Below are positions 1 to 7,063 of a stretch of 7,334 bases of DNA, piece by piece (within the stretch, counting starts at the first letter, position 1; the number at the start of each line of letters is the position of its first letter). Below the pieces are notes generated by a model. That model did not search any database, was not told where the DNA came from, and saw nothing but the letters and a program-made list of their open reading frames with translations. A program made the translations under genes and the position numbers. Source of the stretch: Chloroflexota bacterium (GTDB lineage: Bacteria; Chloroflexota; UBA5177; JANWHV01); assembly GCA_025450375.1 (NCBI GenBank), contig JANWHO010000088.1:1-7334 (forward strand), read 5' to 3'.

Positions 1-2
1 CA

Positions 3-2603
3 CCCTCACTCTCCTTCGCCTTGATTGCCGGGGCTATGCTGTCGCTAGCGGAATACCTGGCGCGCGCGAGCGGCGAGGCGCGACGGCCCTTCCTGGAGAC
101 GGCCCTTGGTCTCGGCACCTGGCGATCGCTGTTCTCCGGAGCGTTGTTTTCCGCCGGCTATCTGGGCACGATCCTCGCCGTGTGGTTCGCCTTCTCCGCC
201 GGCACACCATTGGCCCAGTTCAGTCCCACAACCATCGCCGGGCTATTTGCCGTGGTCGGTATCCTCGCCGCGACCGCCGCCGCTCGCCGTACCGGTATCC
301 TCCTCTACCCTGCCGCGGCACTGTTGCTTGTGCCCTGCAGCGCGCTCGCCCCGCAACTCGCCCGGTACGGAGGGGCCATGCTCTCCGATCCCGCCCTGGC
401 CCGTTGCCTCGCCGTACTCGGCGTGGGCTATCTGGTACTTGCCTCTGGTCTCGAACGGATGGGCGGACGTTATGCCAGGCCGCTGTACCTGGCAGGTTAT
501 CTCCTGGGCTTGGGGACGGTCCTAGCTTCGATTCCCGACCGCGCGATCACTGTGCAACTGATCGGCCTGACCCTGCTGACCTACCTCTGGTCAGCCTGGC
601 GGGTCCATCACGATCGCTTCCCTTCCTTCACCTGGCTGGTTGAATTCCTCCCCAGCCATACGGGCCGTGAACACGCGCGCATGCTGTTCCAGTATCTGGC
701 AATTTGGTGCTTCCCAGCCTGGCTATTGCGGCTAGAGAGTCTCTGGCGCTCCGACTCAACTCCAGCGGATTACGGGCTCGTTCTGGTCGCGTTGGCGTCG
801 CTCTATCTCGTCCTGGGTCTGGTCTCCCGGCGCGCTCGTCCGGAGTACCGGATCCCCTGGTTTATGGCTAGCTTTGCCGAGCCCTTCCTGGTGGTGGGTC
901 AAGTGCTCTGCGTCGCCGGGCTTGTCCTGGCGCTGGTCTCCCAGGATCCGGTCGTCGCGTTCCTCGCCTGGTCGCTCGGCGCCATCCACTACGCGGTCAG
1001 CTACTTCTATCGTCGCGGCCACTTTTTCAACTGGCCGCTCGCCTTCACGATAGCGGTGGCCTACGTACTGGGCCTGATGGTCACGTCCGTCACGTCCGGT
1101 CATTTCGCCGCCGAACTGCTCCCCCTGGCCGCGGCTTACCTGCTGGGTACCGAGCTTTCGCGCCGATGGCAGGGCACGGCGGCCAGGCGGACCGAGCGGT
1201 GGAACGTCAGGAGCGCCGCCGCCGGGTGGTCCGTTCCCTTCTCCTTAATCGGCCACATCGGCGCCTTTGTGACCTGTACATCGGCAGGGGCGAGCGCGTT
1301 TTTTGGCGTCAGTGCTGGCGCCGGCGAATCGGTGACCGTCCTCTGGCTGGTGGCCGCGCTCTACGGCGCCTGTACCGCCGTGTCCCGCTCCTCTCGCTGG
1401 CTCTACCCAACCCTCGCCTATGCCCTGGCGGCCTATGAGGCGGCCGTCATACTGGTGCCGGACAGCACTTACTCGACGCCCATCGTGGCCACTATCGCGC
1501 CGGCGTGGCTTCTTCTCGTCCTTAGTCACCTGGTGAGCCGCGCGCAACCTCGGCCCGAGACTCCGGGATGGTACTCTCACCCCTGGAAGAGTGCGTGGGC
1601 CCGTCCCTTGCTGGTGTTTGGCCTCCTGGCTTTGAGCGGCTCAATCCTGGCGAGCTTCTCGCGGCCACTGGCCGGCCTGACCATGGTGGCGGCCGCCGCC
1701 TACTTCCCGCTGCTGGCGGTGCTTGCCTCCCTCTGGCGGGATCGGAGACTCGCATGGGGCAGCTTGCTGCTCGCGGCGATCTGTTGCCAGGCGTGCCTGA
1801 TTCTGGCCGGTACGCGAGGGGTTGACCAACCGCTGTACTGGACAGGAGCGGCCCTACTCGCCGGTTGCCTCGGTACCATGGCGCGGCGGGCCGGCCCCTT
1901 CATGGCCGCGCTATGGGCGCGCCCACTGTACGTTTCGGCAGCCGTAACGTGGGGGATCGCGCTGTTGGCGTCGACCGGTGGCCTCCTCAATAACCATCAC
2001 GCTCTCCAGACACCAGCGATCACCCTGGCCATGGGCGGCGCCGCGTTCCTGTTGGCGGGGATTCGCGGGCGACGATCGCTCTATCTGGGCCTGGGCATGG
2101 CCCTGCTGGCCAGCGCGTATATGCTCGAAATGTTCTTCCTGAACGTGACCCAGCCTCAGGCGTTCTCGCTCCCAGTGGGGATCGCCGTGTATCTGCTCGC
2201 CTACCTGGAGTGGCGCCAAAGCACAAGCCCAGGTCGCAAGAACCTTCTGGAGGTCGTCGCGGGGATAGGGTTGCTCGGCGCGGCGCTGCTCCAGGCGATC
2301 GGTCAGCTCGACGCCACGGGGAATCATCTCGCGTATGCCGCGCTCCTGTTGCTGGAGGGCACGACCGTCCTTGCCTTTGGGGCGGCGCTGCGCTGGACGA
2401 GAACCTTCTTCGCCGGTGGGGCGGCGATCGTCGCCGGCATGTTGATCGTGGTGGCCGAGCCGCTGCGCAACCTCAGCGTGGTCTACCTTGCCTTGCTGAT
2501 CGGCTGCGCCATGATTGCCCTGGTTGTCTTCCTGGAGCAGCGTCGGCGGCGGATCCCCCTGTGGATCGACGAGGTGCGCGTGGGGTTGGAGACCTGGAGT
2601 TGA
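3..2603 (+). CDS. Large polytopic membrane protein of unknown function, 5'-partial
   Basis: The frame is open to the left window edge, and no ribosome binding site precedes the first possible starts (TTG at 21, ATG at 36), so the true N-terminus probably lies upstream. About 865 residues are visible, ending in TGA at 2601. Nearly the whole length is hydrophobic helices separated by short Arg-rich or Pro-containing turns; I estimate about 20 or more membrane segments. No signal peptide, catalytic motif or soluble domain is visible. Counting from the TTG at 21, a loose helix-pair module recurs, with Y/W-A-R-P-L opening each copy near residues 151, 526 and 632 and Leu/Ala-rich helices ending in an Arg cluster; 287-332 looks like a weaker copy. 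The short C-terminal tail (841-860) is charged and probably cytoplasmic. The architecture resembles the large DUF2157/SCO7613-type membrane proteins of Actinobacteria and Chloroflexota, but I cannot confirm membership. It could also be a distant transporter or glycosyltransferase-like membrane protein. Function is unknown. Confidence 0.8.
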   Translation, partial: PSLSFALIAGAMLSLAEYLARASGEARRPFLETALGLGTWRSLFSGALFSAGYLGTILAVWFAFSAGTPLAQFSPTTIAGLFAVVGILAATAAARRTGILLYPAAALLLVPCSALAPQLARYGGAMLSDPALARCLAVLGVGYLVLASGLERMGGRYARPLYLAGYLLGLGTVLASIPDRAITVQLIGLTLLTYLWSAWRVHHDRFPSFTWLVEFLPSHTGREHARMLFQYLAIWCFPAWLLRLESLWRSDSTPADYGLVLVALASLYLVLGLVSRRARPEYRIPWFMASFAEPFLVVGQVLCVAGLVLALVSQDPVVAFLAWSLGAIHYAVSYFYRRGHFFNWPLAFTIAVAYVLGLMVTSVTSGHFAAELLPLAAAYLLGTELSRRWQGTAARRTERWNVRSAAAGWSVPFSLIGHIGAFVTCTSAGASAFFGVSAGAGESVTVLWLVAALYGACTAVSRSSRWLYPTLAYALAAYEAAVILVPDSTYSTPIVATIAPAWLLLVLSHLVSRAQPRPETPGWYSHPWKSAWARPLLVFGLLALSGSILASFSRPLAGLTMVAAAAYFPLLAVLASLWRDRRLAWGSLLLAAICCQACLILAGTRGVDQPLYWTGAALLAGCLGTMARRAGPFMAALWARPLYVSAAVTWGIALLASTGGLLNNHHALQTPAITLAMGGAAFLLAGIRGRRSLYLGLGMALLASAYMLEMFFLNVTQPQAFSLPVGIAVYLLAYLEWRQSTSPGRKNLLEVVAGIGLLGAALLQAIGQLDATGNHLAYAALLLLEGTTVLAFGAALRWTRTFFAGGAAIVAGMLIVVAEPLRNLSVVYLALLIGCAMIALVVFLEQRRRRIPLWIDEVRVGLETWS

Positions 2604-2631
2604 CACTCCGTGCACGCGAGCAACCCCCACC

Positions 2632-2658
2632 TTGGCAGTTCCGTACAGCGTTTATCCT
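2632..2658 (+). promoter_or_regulatory. Candidate sigma-70-type promoter upstream of the fusion enzyme
   Basis: TTGGCA (2632-2637) matches five of six bases of the -35 consensus. TATCCT (2653-2658) matches four of six bases of the -10 consensus. The spacer is 15 bases, shorter than the usual 17. The stretch around 2650-2662 is the most AT-rich part of this gap. It would give a leader of about 130 bases before the ATG at 2799. This is a pattern match only. Confidence 0.25.
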
Positions 2659-2741
2659 ATATGCGGCAGTGTAGCCCGGTTCAGAATGGCGGCATGGTAG
2701 CCGGAACCCGATGCGGACGAATGAGTGGGCTCACCGCCTCG

Positions 2742-2760
2742 CGGGCGATTCCGGCGCCCG
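2742..2760 (+). other. GC-rich hairpin in the gap before the fusion enzyme
   Basis: CGGGCG (2742-2747) and CGCCCG (2755-2760) are perfect inverted copies around a 7-base loop. No T-run follows, so it is not a classical intrinsic terminator. It sits 38 bases before the ATG at 2799 and could be a leader structure, a weak terminator for the preceding gene, or chance in GC-rich DNA. Confidence 0.25.
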
Positions 2761-2780
2761 ATGTCTTGAATCCTCGTTCA

Positions 2781-2789
2781 GGGAAAGGA
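2781..2789 (+). promoter_or_regulatory. Ribosome binding site that fixes the start at 2799
   Basis: GGGAAAGGA lies 9 bases before the ATG at 2799. The same frame is open back to a GTG at 2610, with an ATG at 2694, but neither has a comparable purine-rich site. The extra 63 residues look like translated non-coding sequence. Confidence 0.6.
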
Positions 2790-2798
2790 TCGCTACTC

Positions 2799-5501
2799 AT
2801 GGCCCAACCGATTACCCTACCTACGGGCATCGCGAATCCGCGCCCAGCGGTCGGCTCCGCTCAGGGCTGTACCGATCTGGCCACCGCTATCGCCGATCGC
2901 TGTACGCGTATCCCCGCCACGCCGGTGGTCGGCGGCCAGGAACGGCTGCGCTGGGCCACCCTGGACGGTCCGGCGTTCGCGGCCCGCGTCAATGCCCTGG
3001 CGTCCGATCTCCGGGCTCGCGGAGTGGGGGAAGGTGACCGGGTGGTGCTGTGGGTTCCCAACGGCTGGCGCACTCCCCCGTTGTTTGCCGCCATCTGGCG
3101 GATTGGCGCCAGTATCGTACCATTTGACCGCGAGATGAACCTGGAGGCGGCGCGTGAGATCGTGCGCATGGTGCGCCCGGCCCTGGTGATTACCGGGTAC
3201 GGTCAGCGGCCGGCATGGGCTCCTGATGATGGGGTGGTGGAATGGTGGGATCCCGCGCCGGAACAGGCGCGGGAGGCGGTACCTGTCCTCGATCCGAACG
3301 GGGACCGCGTGGCGGCGATCTACTTTACCTCCGGCACCACTGGGGCGCCGAAGGGCTGCACGATCACCCATGGCAATCTCCTCTCCCAGGTGCGGATGCT
3401 GCCCAGCGTAGTGCCCATCGTGCCTGGCGATGTCTTTGGCGGCATCCTGCCACTCTCGCACCTGTACGAGTTGACCTGCGGGATGCTCTACCCCCTGATC
3501 GCGGGCGCGACCGTGATGTATATCCCCTCGCGGAAGGGGCCGGACATCGTGCGCGTGCTCAAGGAGCAGCGAGTAAGCGTGATGGTGGTGGTGCCGCAAG
3601 TGCTGGCCCAGATGGGGGGCGCCCTGGAGGAGCGGCTGCGGAAGCTGCTCGGCCAGGCGCGGTACGCACGGGTCATGGCCCTGGCCGATCGGCTGCCCAT
3701 GCGCTGGCGGCGCGTGCTCTTCTGGCCGATCCTGCGCCGGCTCGGCGGCCGGCTCCGCCTGGTGGCCAGCGGCGGGGCGGCCCTCGACCCAACGGTGCAG
3801 CACCTCTGGGAGCGGTTCGGCGTACAGGCTCTGCAAGGCTACGGGGCCAGCGAGTGTTCTCCGATTATCGCCTGCGCCCGCCCCGACGGCTCGACCCCGT
3901 ACGGCTCGGTCGGCCTCCCGTTGCCGAACGTTGAGGTTCGGATCGACGCCGCCGGCCAGTTGCTGGTCCGCGGCCCCAATGTGATGCGCGGCTACTGGGA
4001 AGATCCCGAACGCACCGCGGCGGTCATCGATGAGGATGGGTACTACGCGACGGGTGACCTGGTGGAGCGCGACGGGCGCGAGAATATCCGCATTCTGGGC
4101 CGAGCCCAGGAACTGCTTGTCCTACCGTCGGGGATGAATATCTGGCCCGAGGATGTGCAAGAGCAGTTGCGCCTGGCGCCCGGTGTCAAGGACGCGGTGG
4201 TGATCCTGGTGCCGTCCCCGGCCGGCGGCGCTACCCTCCATGCCTATCTTCTTCCCAGCGGCGCCGCCGATCCCACGCTGCTTTCCGGCATCGTGGCCAC
4301 CGCCAACGGCAAGCTGGCGGCGCACCAACGAATCGCCACCGCGTCGTGGTGGCCGGAGGAGGATTTCCCGCGCACCTCCACCCTGAAGGTGAAGCGCCGC
4401 CTCATTCCGCTCCCGGACCAAACACCGGCCACCGCCCCGCATCGGGTTGATGCCACGACGGCGACCGACGATCCCATTCTGCAAGCCGTACGATCGGTCG
4501 TCGGGCGGGCGGACGTAGTTGACGAGCAGTCACTGGCCGAACTCGGGCTCGATAGTCTGGCGATCGCCGGTCTCGCGGTAGAGATTGAGACCCGGACGGG
4601 GCTTTCGGTCGCCGATGGCGCCATTGATACCGCGATGACGGTGGCGGAACTGCGGCGCGCGATCTCGGCCCTGGCCACCAGCACGGAACTGGAAGATCCG
4701 GGCGGATCGCCGGCGGACGAGCGCCTGAAACGGGCCGAGGAGGCGAACACCTGGTTGCCGCCTCTGTGGCTCTACACCCGTGGCCGTTTCCTGCGCCGGC
4801 TGCGCGCCCCGATAGATTTCCTCCATCGCCGCGCCGTACCGCGGGTCATAATCCTGGGCGCCGAGCACCTTGAGGGGCTGCGCGGCGGAGCGATCCTGGC
4901 TGGTACGCACCATGGCTTCGCCGATGTGCCGACCATTCAACGCGCGCTGGCCCAGGCGGCCTCACGAGAAACGGCGGATCATCTGGCAATCGCCGCCTCG
5001 TCGGTCATCGTGGGCCGGGCCGGTCTGCTCGGGAAGCTGGTGACGGTTGGGTTTGGCCTCTTCCCGTTGCGCCAGTATGGAGGACAGGACGAGAGTCTGC
5101 GCCGCCTGGCGCAGGTCGCCGATGCCGGGAACGCCATCCTGATCTTCCCCCAGGGGCATCACACCGAGCCAGCCGATGAACGCCGCGGCGCCGCCCATGC
5201 GGAGTTCAAACCGGGGATCGCGCATCTCGCCGCCGACCTGGAACTGGCGGTGGTGCCGTTCGGTCTGGCGGGCACCGAGAAGGTGGTGGCCCCACGCCCT
5301 CCGGAATCGTTCAGCGGCCTGGTGATTGCCGGCATTCCGATTCGCTATCACCGGAGCCCGGTGGCTATCGCCTTTGGCTCCGCGCTCCGGCCCACTCCGG
5401 GTGAGAGCCCCGCCGCCTTCACCAGCCGCCTCCAGGATGCCTGCTTCGCCCTCACGCGCCAGGCGGAGGAGGCGCTGATCGCCAAGGGACCGGGGCGCTA
5501 A
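2799..5501 (+). CDS. Tri-domain acyl-activating enzyme, acyl carrier domain and PlsC-type acyltransferase fusion
   Basis: This 900-residue protein has three domains. Residues about 26-535 form an AMP-forming adenylation domain: P-loop YFTSGTTGAPKG at 175-186, GYGASE at 347-352, TGD at 418-420, hinge-region GR at 434-435, and the probable catalytic lysine K530 in PRTSTLKVKR. Residues about 558-625 form an acyl carrier domain with LGLDSL at 582-587; S586 would carry 4'-phosphopantetheine. Residues about 685-895 form an LPLAT/PlsC domain with H704-x4-D709, FPQG at 783-786 and a VVP strand near 818-820. By family knowledge, the first domain activates a fatty acid as acyl-AMP, the carrier holds the acyl thioester, and the last domain transfers acyl groups to a lysophospholipid or glycerol phosphate at the membrane. 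The combined pathway is inferred. E. coli Aas has the acyltransferase first and the ligase last, with no carrier domain. The 626-685 linker is rich in Trp and Arg, as for membrane-surface contact. The acyltransferase motif has Gln where Glu is usual. Confidence 0.93.
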   Translation: MAQPITLPTGIANPRPAVGSAQGCTDLATAIADRCTRIPATPVVGGQERLRWATLDGPAFAARVNALASDLRARGVGEGDRVVLWVPNGWRTPPLFAAIWRIGASIVPFDREMNLEAAREIVRMVRPALVITGYGQRPAWAPDDGVVEWWDPAPEQAREAVPVLDPNGDRVAAIYFTSGTTGAPKGCTITHGNLLSQVRMLPSVVPIVPGDVFGGILPLSHLYELTCGMLYPLIAGATVMYIPSRKGPDIVRVLKEQRVSVMVVVPQVLAQMGGALEERLRKLLGQARYARVMALADRLPMRWRRVLFWPILRRLGGRLRLVASGGAALDPTVQHLWERFGVQALQGYGASECSPIIACARPDGSTPYGSVGLPLPNVEVRIDAAGQLLVRGPNVMRGYWEDPERTAAVIDEDGYYATGDLVERDGRENIRILGRAQELLVLPSGMNIWPEDVQEQLRLAPGVKDAVVILVPSPAGGATLHAYLLPSGAADPTLLSGIVATANGKLAAHQRIATASWWPEEDFPRTSTLKVKRRLIPLPDQTPATAPHRVDATTATDDPILQAVRSVVGRADVVDEQSLAELGLDSLAIAGLAVEIETRTGLSVADGAIDTAMTVAELRRAISALATSTELEDPGGSPADERLKRAEEANTWLPPLWLYTRGRFLRRLRAPIDFLHRRAVPRVIILGAEHLEGLRGGAILAGTHHGFADVPTIQRALAQAASRETADHLAIAASSVIVGRAGLLGKLVTVGFGLFPLRQYGGQDESLRRLAQVADAGNAILIFPQGHHTEPADERRGAAHAEFKPGIAHLAADLELAVVPFGLAGTEKVVAPRPPESFSGLVIAGIPIRYHRSPVAIAFGSALRPTPGESPAAFTSRLQDACFALTRQAEEALIAKGPGR

Positions 5502-5509
5502 CCCCTGGT
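5489..5509 (+). other. Weak hairpin spanning the fusion enzyme stop codon
   Basis: ACCGGGG (5489-5495) can pair with CCCTGGT (5503-5509), including one G-T wobble, leaving the TAA stop in the loop. No T-run follows. It may contribute to transcript end protection or termination, but evidence is slight. Confidence 0.2.
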
Positions 5510-5843
5510 CGCGCCTGCCCTACCCCCAGTACGGCGTGGCGCAAGTCGATCGCCGATTGTAGGGGCACCCGATACCCCTGGGTGCCCTCGTGCCAACCAC
5601 CTTGAACAACACACCCATCTGAGAAAGCAGGTAGCTGATTGGCCAGGCGAAAGACTCTTGGTCGTGCCCCGCACCCATTATTCAATCGCCTATCGACTGA
5701 TCGCTCGTGGCATGGCACCTCGGGTCGCAATTATGCGTATCATCGATCAGCATCGGCAACGAAGGTAGGGCGTCGTTTGGAGCGCGGGGAGAATGTTGCC
5801 CTTACCAAGTAAACACCCAGCGTCGTATCATCCTGGATAAGCG
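5502..5843. other. Intergenic region of 342 bases without a credible gene
   Basis: No convincing coding frame is visible on either strand. The composition is less GC-biased than in the genes. The region contains a palindromic element (5563-5587), a weak promoter-like pair TTGGTC (5658-5663) and TTCAAT (5681-5686) with a 17-base spacer, and two copies of CGTATCATC at 5736-5744 and 5824-5832. TATCAT (5826-5831) would be a good -10 box but lies only 12 bases before the ATG at 5844, implying an almost leaderless transcript. The region probably carries the promoter for the next two genes, but I cannot say which element. Confidence 0.5.
5561..5588. repeat. Palindromic intergenic element, possible dispersed repeat
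   Basis: GGGCACCC (5563-5570) and GGGTGCCC (5580-5587) are perfect inverted copies around the 9-base loop GATACCCCT. The left flank reads TTGTAGGGGCACCC. The layout resembles the abundant TGTAGGGGC-type palindromic repeats scattered between genes in Chloroflexota and cyanobacterial genomes, which is recalled family knowledge and was not searched. There is no T-run after it, so it is not a typical intrinsic terminator, although it could still protect the end of the upstream transcript. Confidence 0.45.
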
Positions 5844-6182
5844 ATGAGCCAGGGCAGGGCCGGGATCGGGGTACTGGTGAGCGAACAGGTGGAGCATACG
5901 CGGCGCCTCTATGGTGGGCGGGAGATCGATCCGGTGGAGGCCGCCAGTATCCACATCCATCTGGAGGAACTGCGGGATCACGATGATTCCTACCTGGAGA
6001 TCGAGGTAGACGCCGAGGATAGCGCCGAGCGGATCGAGAGTGATTGCCGGGCGGTGGCGATGGAATTGGGTTTGCGTCTCCACTTCACCGTGGTGTCCAC
6101 GCGGCACATGCTTGATGCCGCCGGCCGGCCGGCCAGCCGGCCCTCCTTGCTGCACGTGACTCTGGAGCGCGATGCTTCCTGA
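5844..6182 (+). CDS. Small acidic protein of unknown function
   Basis: The 112-residue frame starts at the first ATG after an in-frame TAA at 5838-5840. A weak GGA (5835-5837) lies 6 bases upstream. I recognise no family. The middle looks like a real folded protein: a short strand with alternating His (SIHIHLEEL, residues 35-43), an acidic strand (YLEIEVDAED, 50-59), an amphipathic helix from about 60 to 75, then two further hydrophobic strands (LRLHFTVV near 77-84 and LLHVTLE near 103-109). An alpha/beta fold of about 100 residues is likely, with no membrane segment or signal peptide. Third codon positions are GC-rich, like its neighbours. Residues 92-100 are encoded by a GGCC-rich run and look like a disordered loop. 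It ends 54 bases before the reductase gene and is probably co-transcribed with it, so it might be a partner or regulator of that enzyme. It could also be a lineage-specific orphan. Confidence 0.65.
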   Translation: MSQGRAGIGVLVSEQVEHTRRLYGGREIDPVEAASIHIHLEELRDHDDSYLEIEVDAEDSAERIESDCRAVAMELGLRLHFTVVSTRHMLDAAGRPASRPSLLHVTLERDAS

Positions 6183-6195
6183 AGGGGTAGCCCCT
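6183..6195 (+). other. Small hairpin directly after the orphan gene stop
   Basis: AGGGG (6183-6187) and CCCCT (6191-6195) pair around a TAG loop, starting at the base after the TGA stop. The stem is only 5 base pairs with no T-run, so read-through into the reductase gene is expected. Confidence 0.25.
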
Positions 6196-6221
6196 CCAAC
6201 AACCCGTGCGAGACTTTGCCT

Positions 6222-6231
6222 GAGAAGGAGG
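6222..6231 (+). promoter_or_regulatory. Strong ribosome binding site for the reductase
   Basis: GAGAAGGAGG contains a near-perfect Shine-Dalgarno core and ends 5 bases before the ATG at 6237. This rules out the in-frame TTG at 6216, which lies upstream of the site itself. Confidence 0.85.
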
Positions 6232-6236
6232 CGATA

Positions 6237-7016
6237 ATGGGGCAAGAAGAATGGCGTATGCGCCGTTTTGCCGGCAAAGGGGTGCTGGTAACCGGCGGGG
6301 CCAGCGGGATTGGTCTGGCCACGGCTCGCCGGTTCCTCGCCGAGGGGGCATCGGTGCTGGTGGCGGATCGGAACGCCGGTACCCTGGAGACTATTCTCCC
6401 GCGCCTTCAGGAAACCAGCGCCCTGGTCCGGACCTGCGTGGTTGACGTGAGCTCGGCGCTAGCGGTGGAATCGATGCTGGAGCAGGCTCGCGCCTGGCTT
6501 CCTCGGCTGGACGTCGTGATCAGCAATGCCGGCATTGCCACCCCCGAGGACTTCCTGGCGATCAGCGAGCAGAGCTGGGATCGCACGTTGGATACCAACC
6601 TTAAAGGCATGTTCCTGGTCGGCCAGGCGGCCGCTCGCCTGATGATCGCGCAAGGCGGGGGCGGAGCGATCGTGAACATGGCCTCAACCAATGGGTTGGT
6701 AGGGGAGGAGAAACTGGCGCATTACAATGCGTCCAAGGGTGGCGTGGTGCTGCTCACCAAATCCATGGCCATTGAGCTGGCGCCCCACGGCATCCGCGTC
6801 AACGCGGTGGGACCCGGCTTCATCCGCACCCCACTCACCGAGGGCTCGTATACGGATGACGGCTACTTCCAGGACTACGCGCGTCTCAAGATCCCGCTGG
6901 GCCGGGTTGGTCGCCCCGAGGAGGTAGCCGCGGTGTTTGCCTTCCTCGCCTCCGAGGACGCATCATTCATTACAGGCGAGACCATCGTGGTGGACGGCGG
7001 TCAACTCACGGTCTAA
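6237..7016 (+). CDS. Short-chain dehydrogenase/reductase (classical SDR, FabG-like)
   Basis: At 259 residues this is the normal size for a classical SDR, a soluble Rossmann-fold NAD(P)-dependent oxidoreductase, usually a tetramer. All family landmarks are present: dinucleotide-binding TGGASGIG at 19-26, D70 of the DV pair, NAG at 97-99, N121 in NLKG, catalytic S150, Y163 and K167 (YNASK, with the usual 13-residue Ser-Tyr spacing), and PG at 193-194 followed by a Thr-Pro substrate-loop start. D44 at the end of the second strand (VADRN) points to NAD(H) rather than NADP(H), by family rule. The C-terminal TGETIVVDGG (246-255) is also typical. Related enzymes include 3-oxoacyl-ACP reductases, glucose 1-dehydrogenases and many polyol or steroid dehydrogenases, so the substrate cannot be named. 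Nearby lipid genes make an acyl or lipid substrate possible, while the predicted NAD preference argues somewhat against a housekeeping FabG. It is probably expressed together with the small gene ending 54 bases upstream. Confidence 0.95.
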   Translation: MGQEEWRMRRFAGKGVLVTGGASGIGLATARRFLAEGASVLVADRNAGTLETILPRLQETSALVRTCVVDVSSALAVESMLEQARAWLPRLDVVISNAGIATPEDFLAISEQSWDRTLDTNLKGMFLVGQAAARLMIAQGGGGAIVNMASTNGLVGEEKLAHYNASKGGVVLLTKSMAIELAPHGIRVNAVGPGFIRTPLTEGSYTDDGYFQDYARLKIPLGRVGRPEEVAAVFAFLASEDASFITGETIVVDGGQLTV

Positions 7017-7017
7017 T

Positions 7018-7058
7018 CTCTCACGCTCCTAGAGCCTGATCCGTGCTTATCGTGAGGG
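7018..7058 (+). promoter_or_regulatory. Inverted repeat that could mask the ribosome binding site of the kinase remnant
   Basis: CTCTCACG (7018-7025) pairs with CGTGAGGG (7051-7058) through 8 pairs including one wobble, around a 25-base loop. The right arm contains the GAGGGG that is the probable ribosome binding site for the ATG at 7064. No T-run follows, so translation control is as likely as termination of the reductase transcript. Confidence 0.3.
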
Positions 7059-7063
7059 GAGTG

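Noticed and set aside
1911..2630. Open frame of 239 codons on the - strand
   Set aside because: It is antisense to the membrane protein, rich in Gln, Arg and Gly, and has no recognisable motif.
2610..2798. 63-residue N-terminal extension of the fusion enzyme
   Set aside because: The GTG at 2610 and ATG at 2694 lack ribosome binding sites, the encoded residues look non-coding, and GGGAAAGGA supports the ATG at 2799.
2817..3836. Long open frame of 339 codons on the - strand
   Set aside because: It lies inside the adenylation domain and is His/Pro/Arg/Gly-rich low-complexity sequence, typical of the antisense shadow of a GC-rich gene.
3242..3934. Open frame of 230 codons on the + strand in another frame
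   Set aside because: It lies entirely within the fusion enzyme, whose conserved motifs fix the true frame.
5452..5730. Open frame of 92 codons on the - strand across the gap
   Set aside because: It overlaps the end of the fusion enzyme and reads through the palindromic element. The product shows no fold-like pattern.
6118..6142. GGCC-rich near-palindromic run in the small gene
   Set aside because: It encodes an Ala/Gly/Arg/Pro loop in frame and is expected now and then in high-GC coding DNA.
6216..6236. TTG start for the reductase
   Set aside because: The strong AAGGAGG site lies downstream of this TTG and directs initiation at the ATG at 6237.
5802..6245. Open frame of 147 codons on the - strand opposite the small gene
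   Set aside because: It covers the reductase ribosome binding site and start and opposes all neighbours. The + strand frame has a more protein-like strand and helix pattern.
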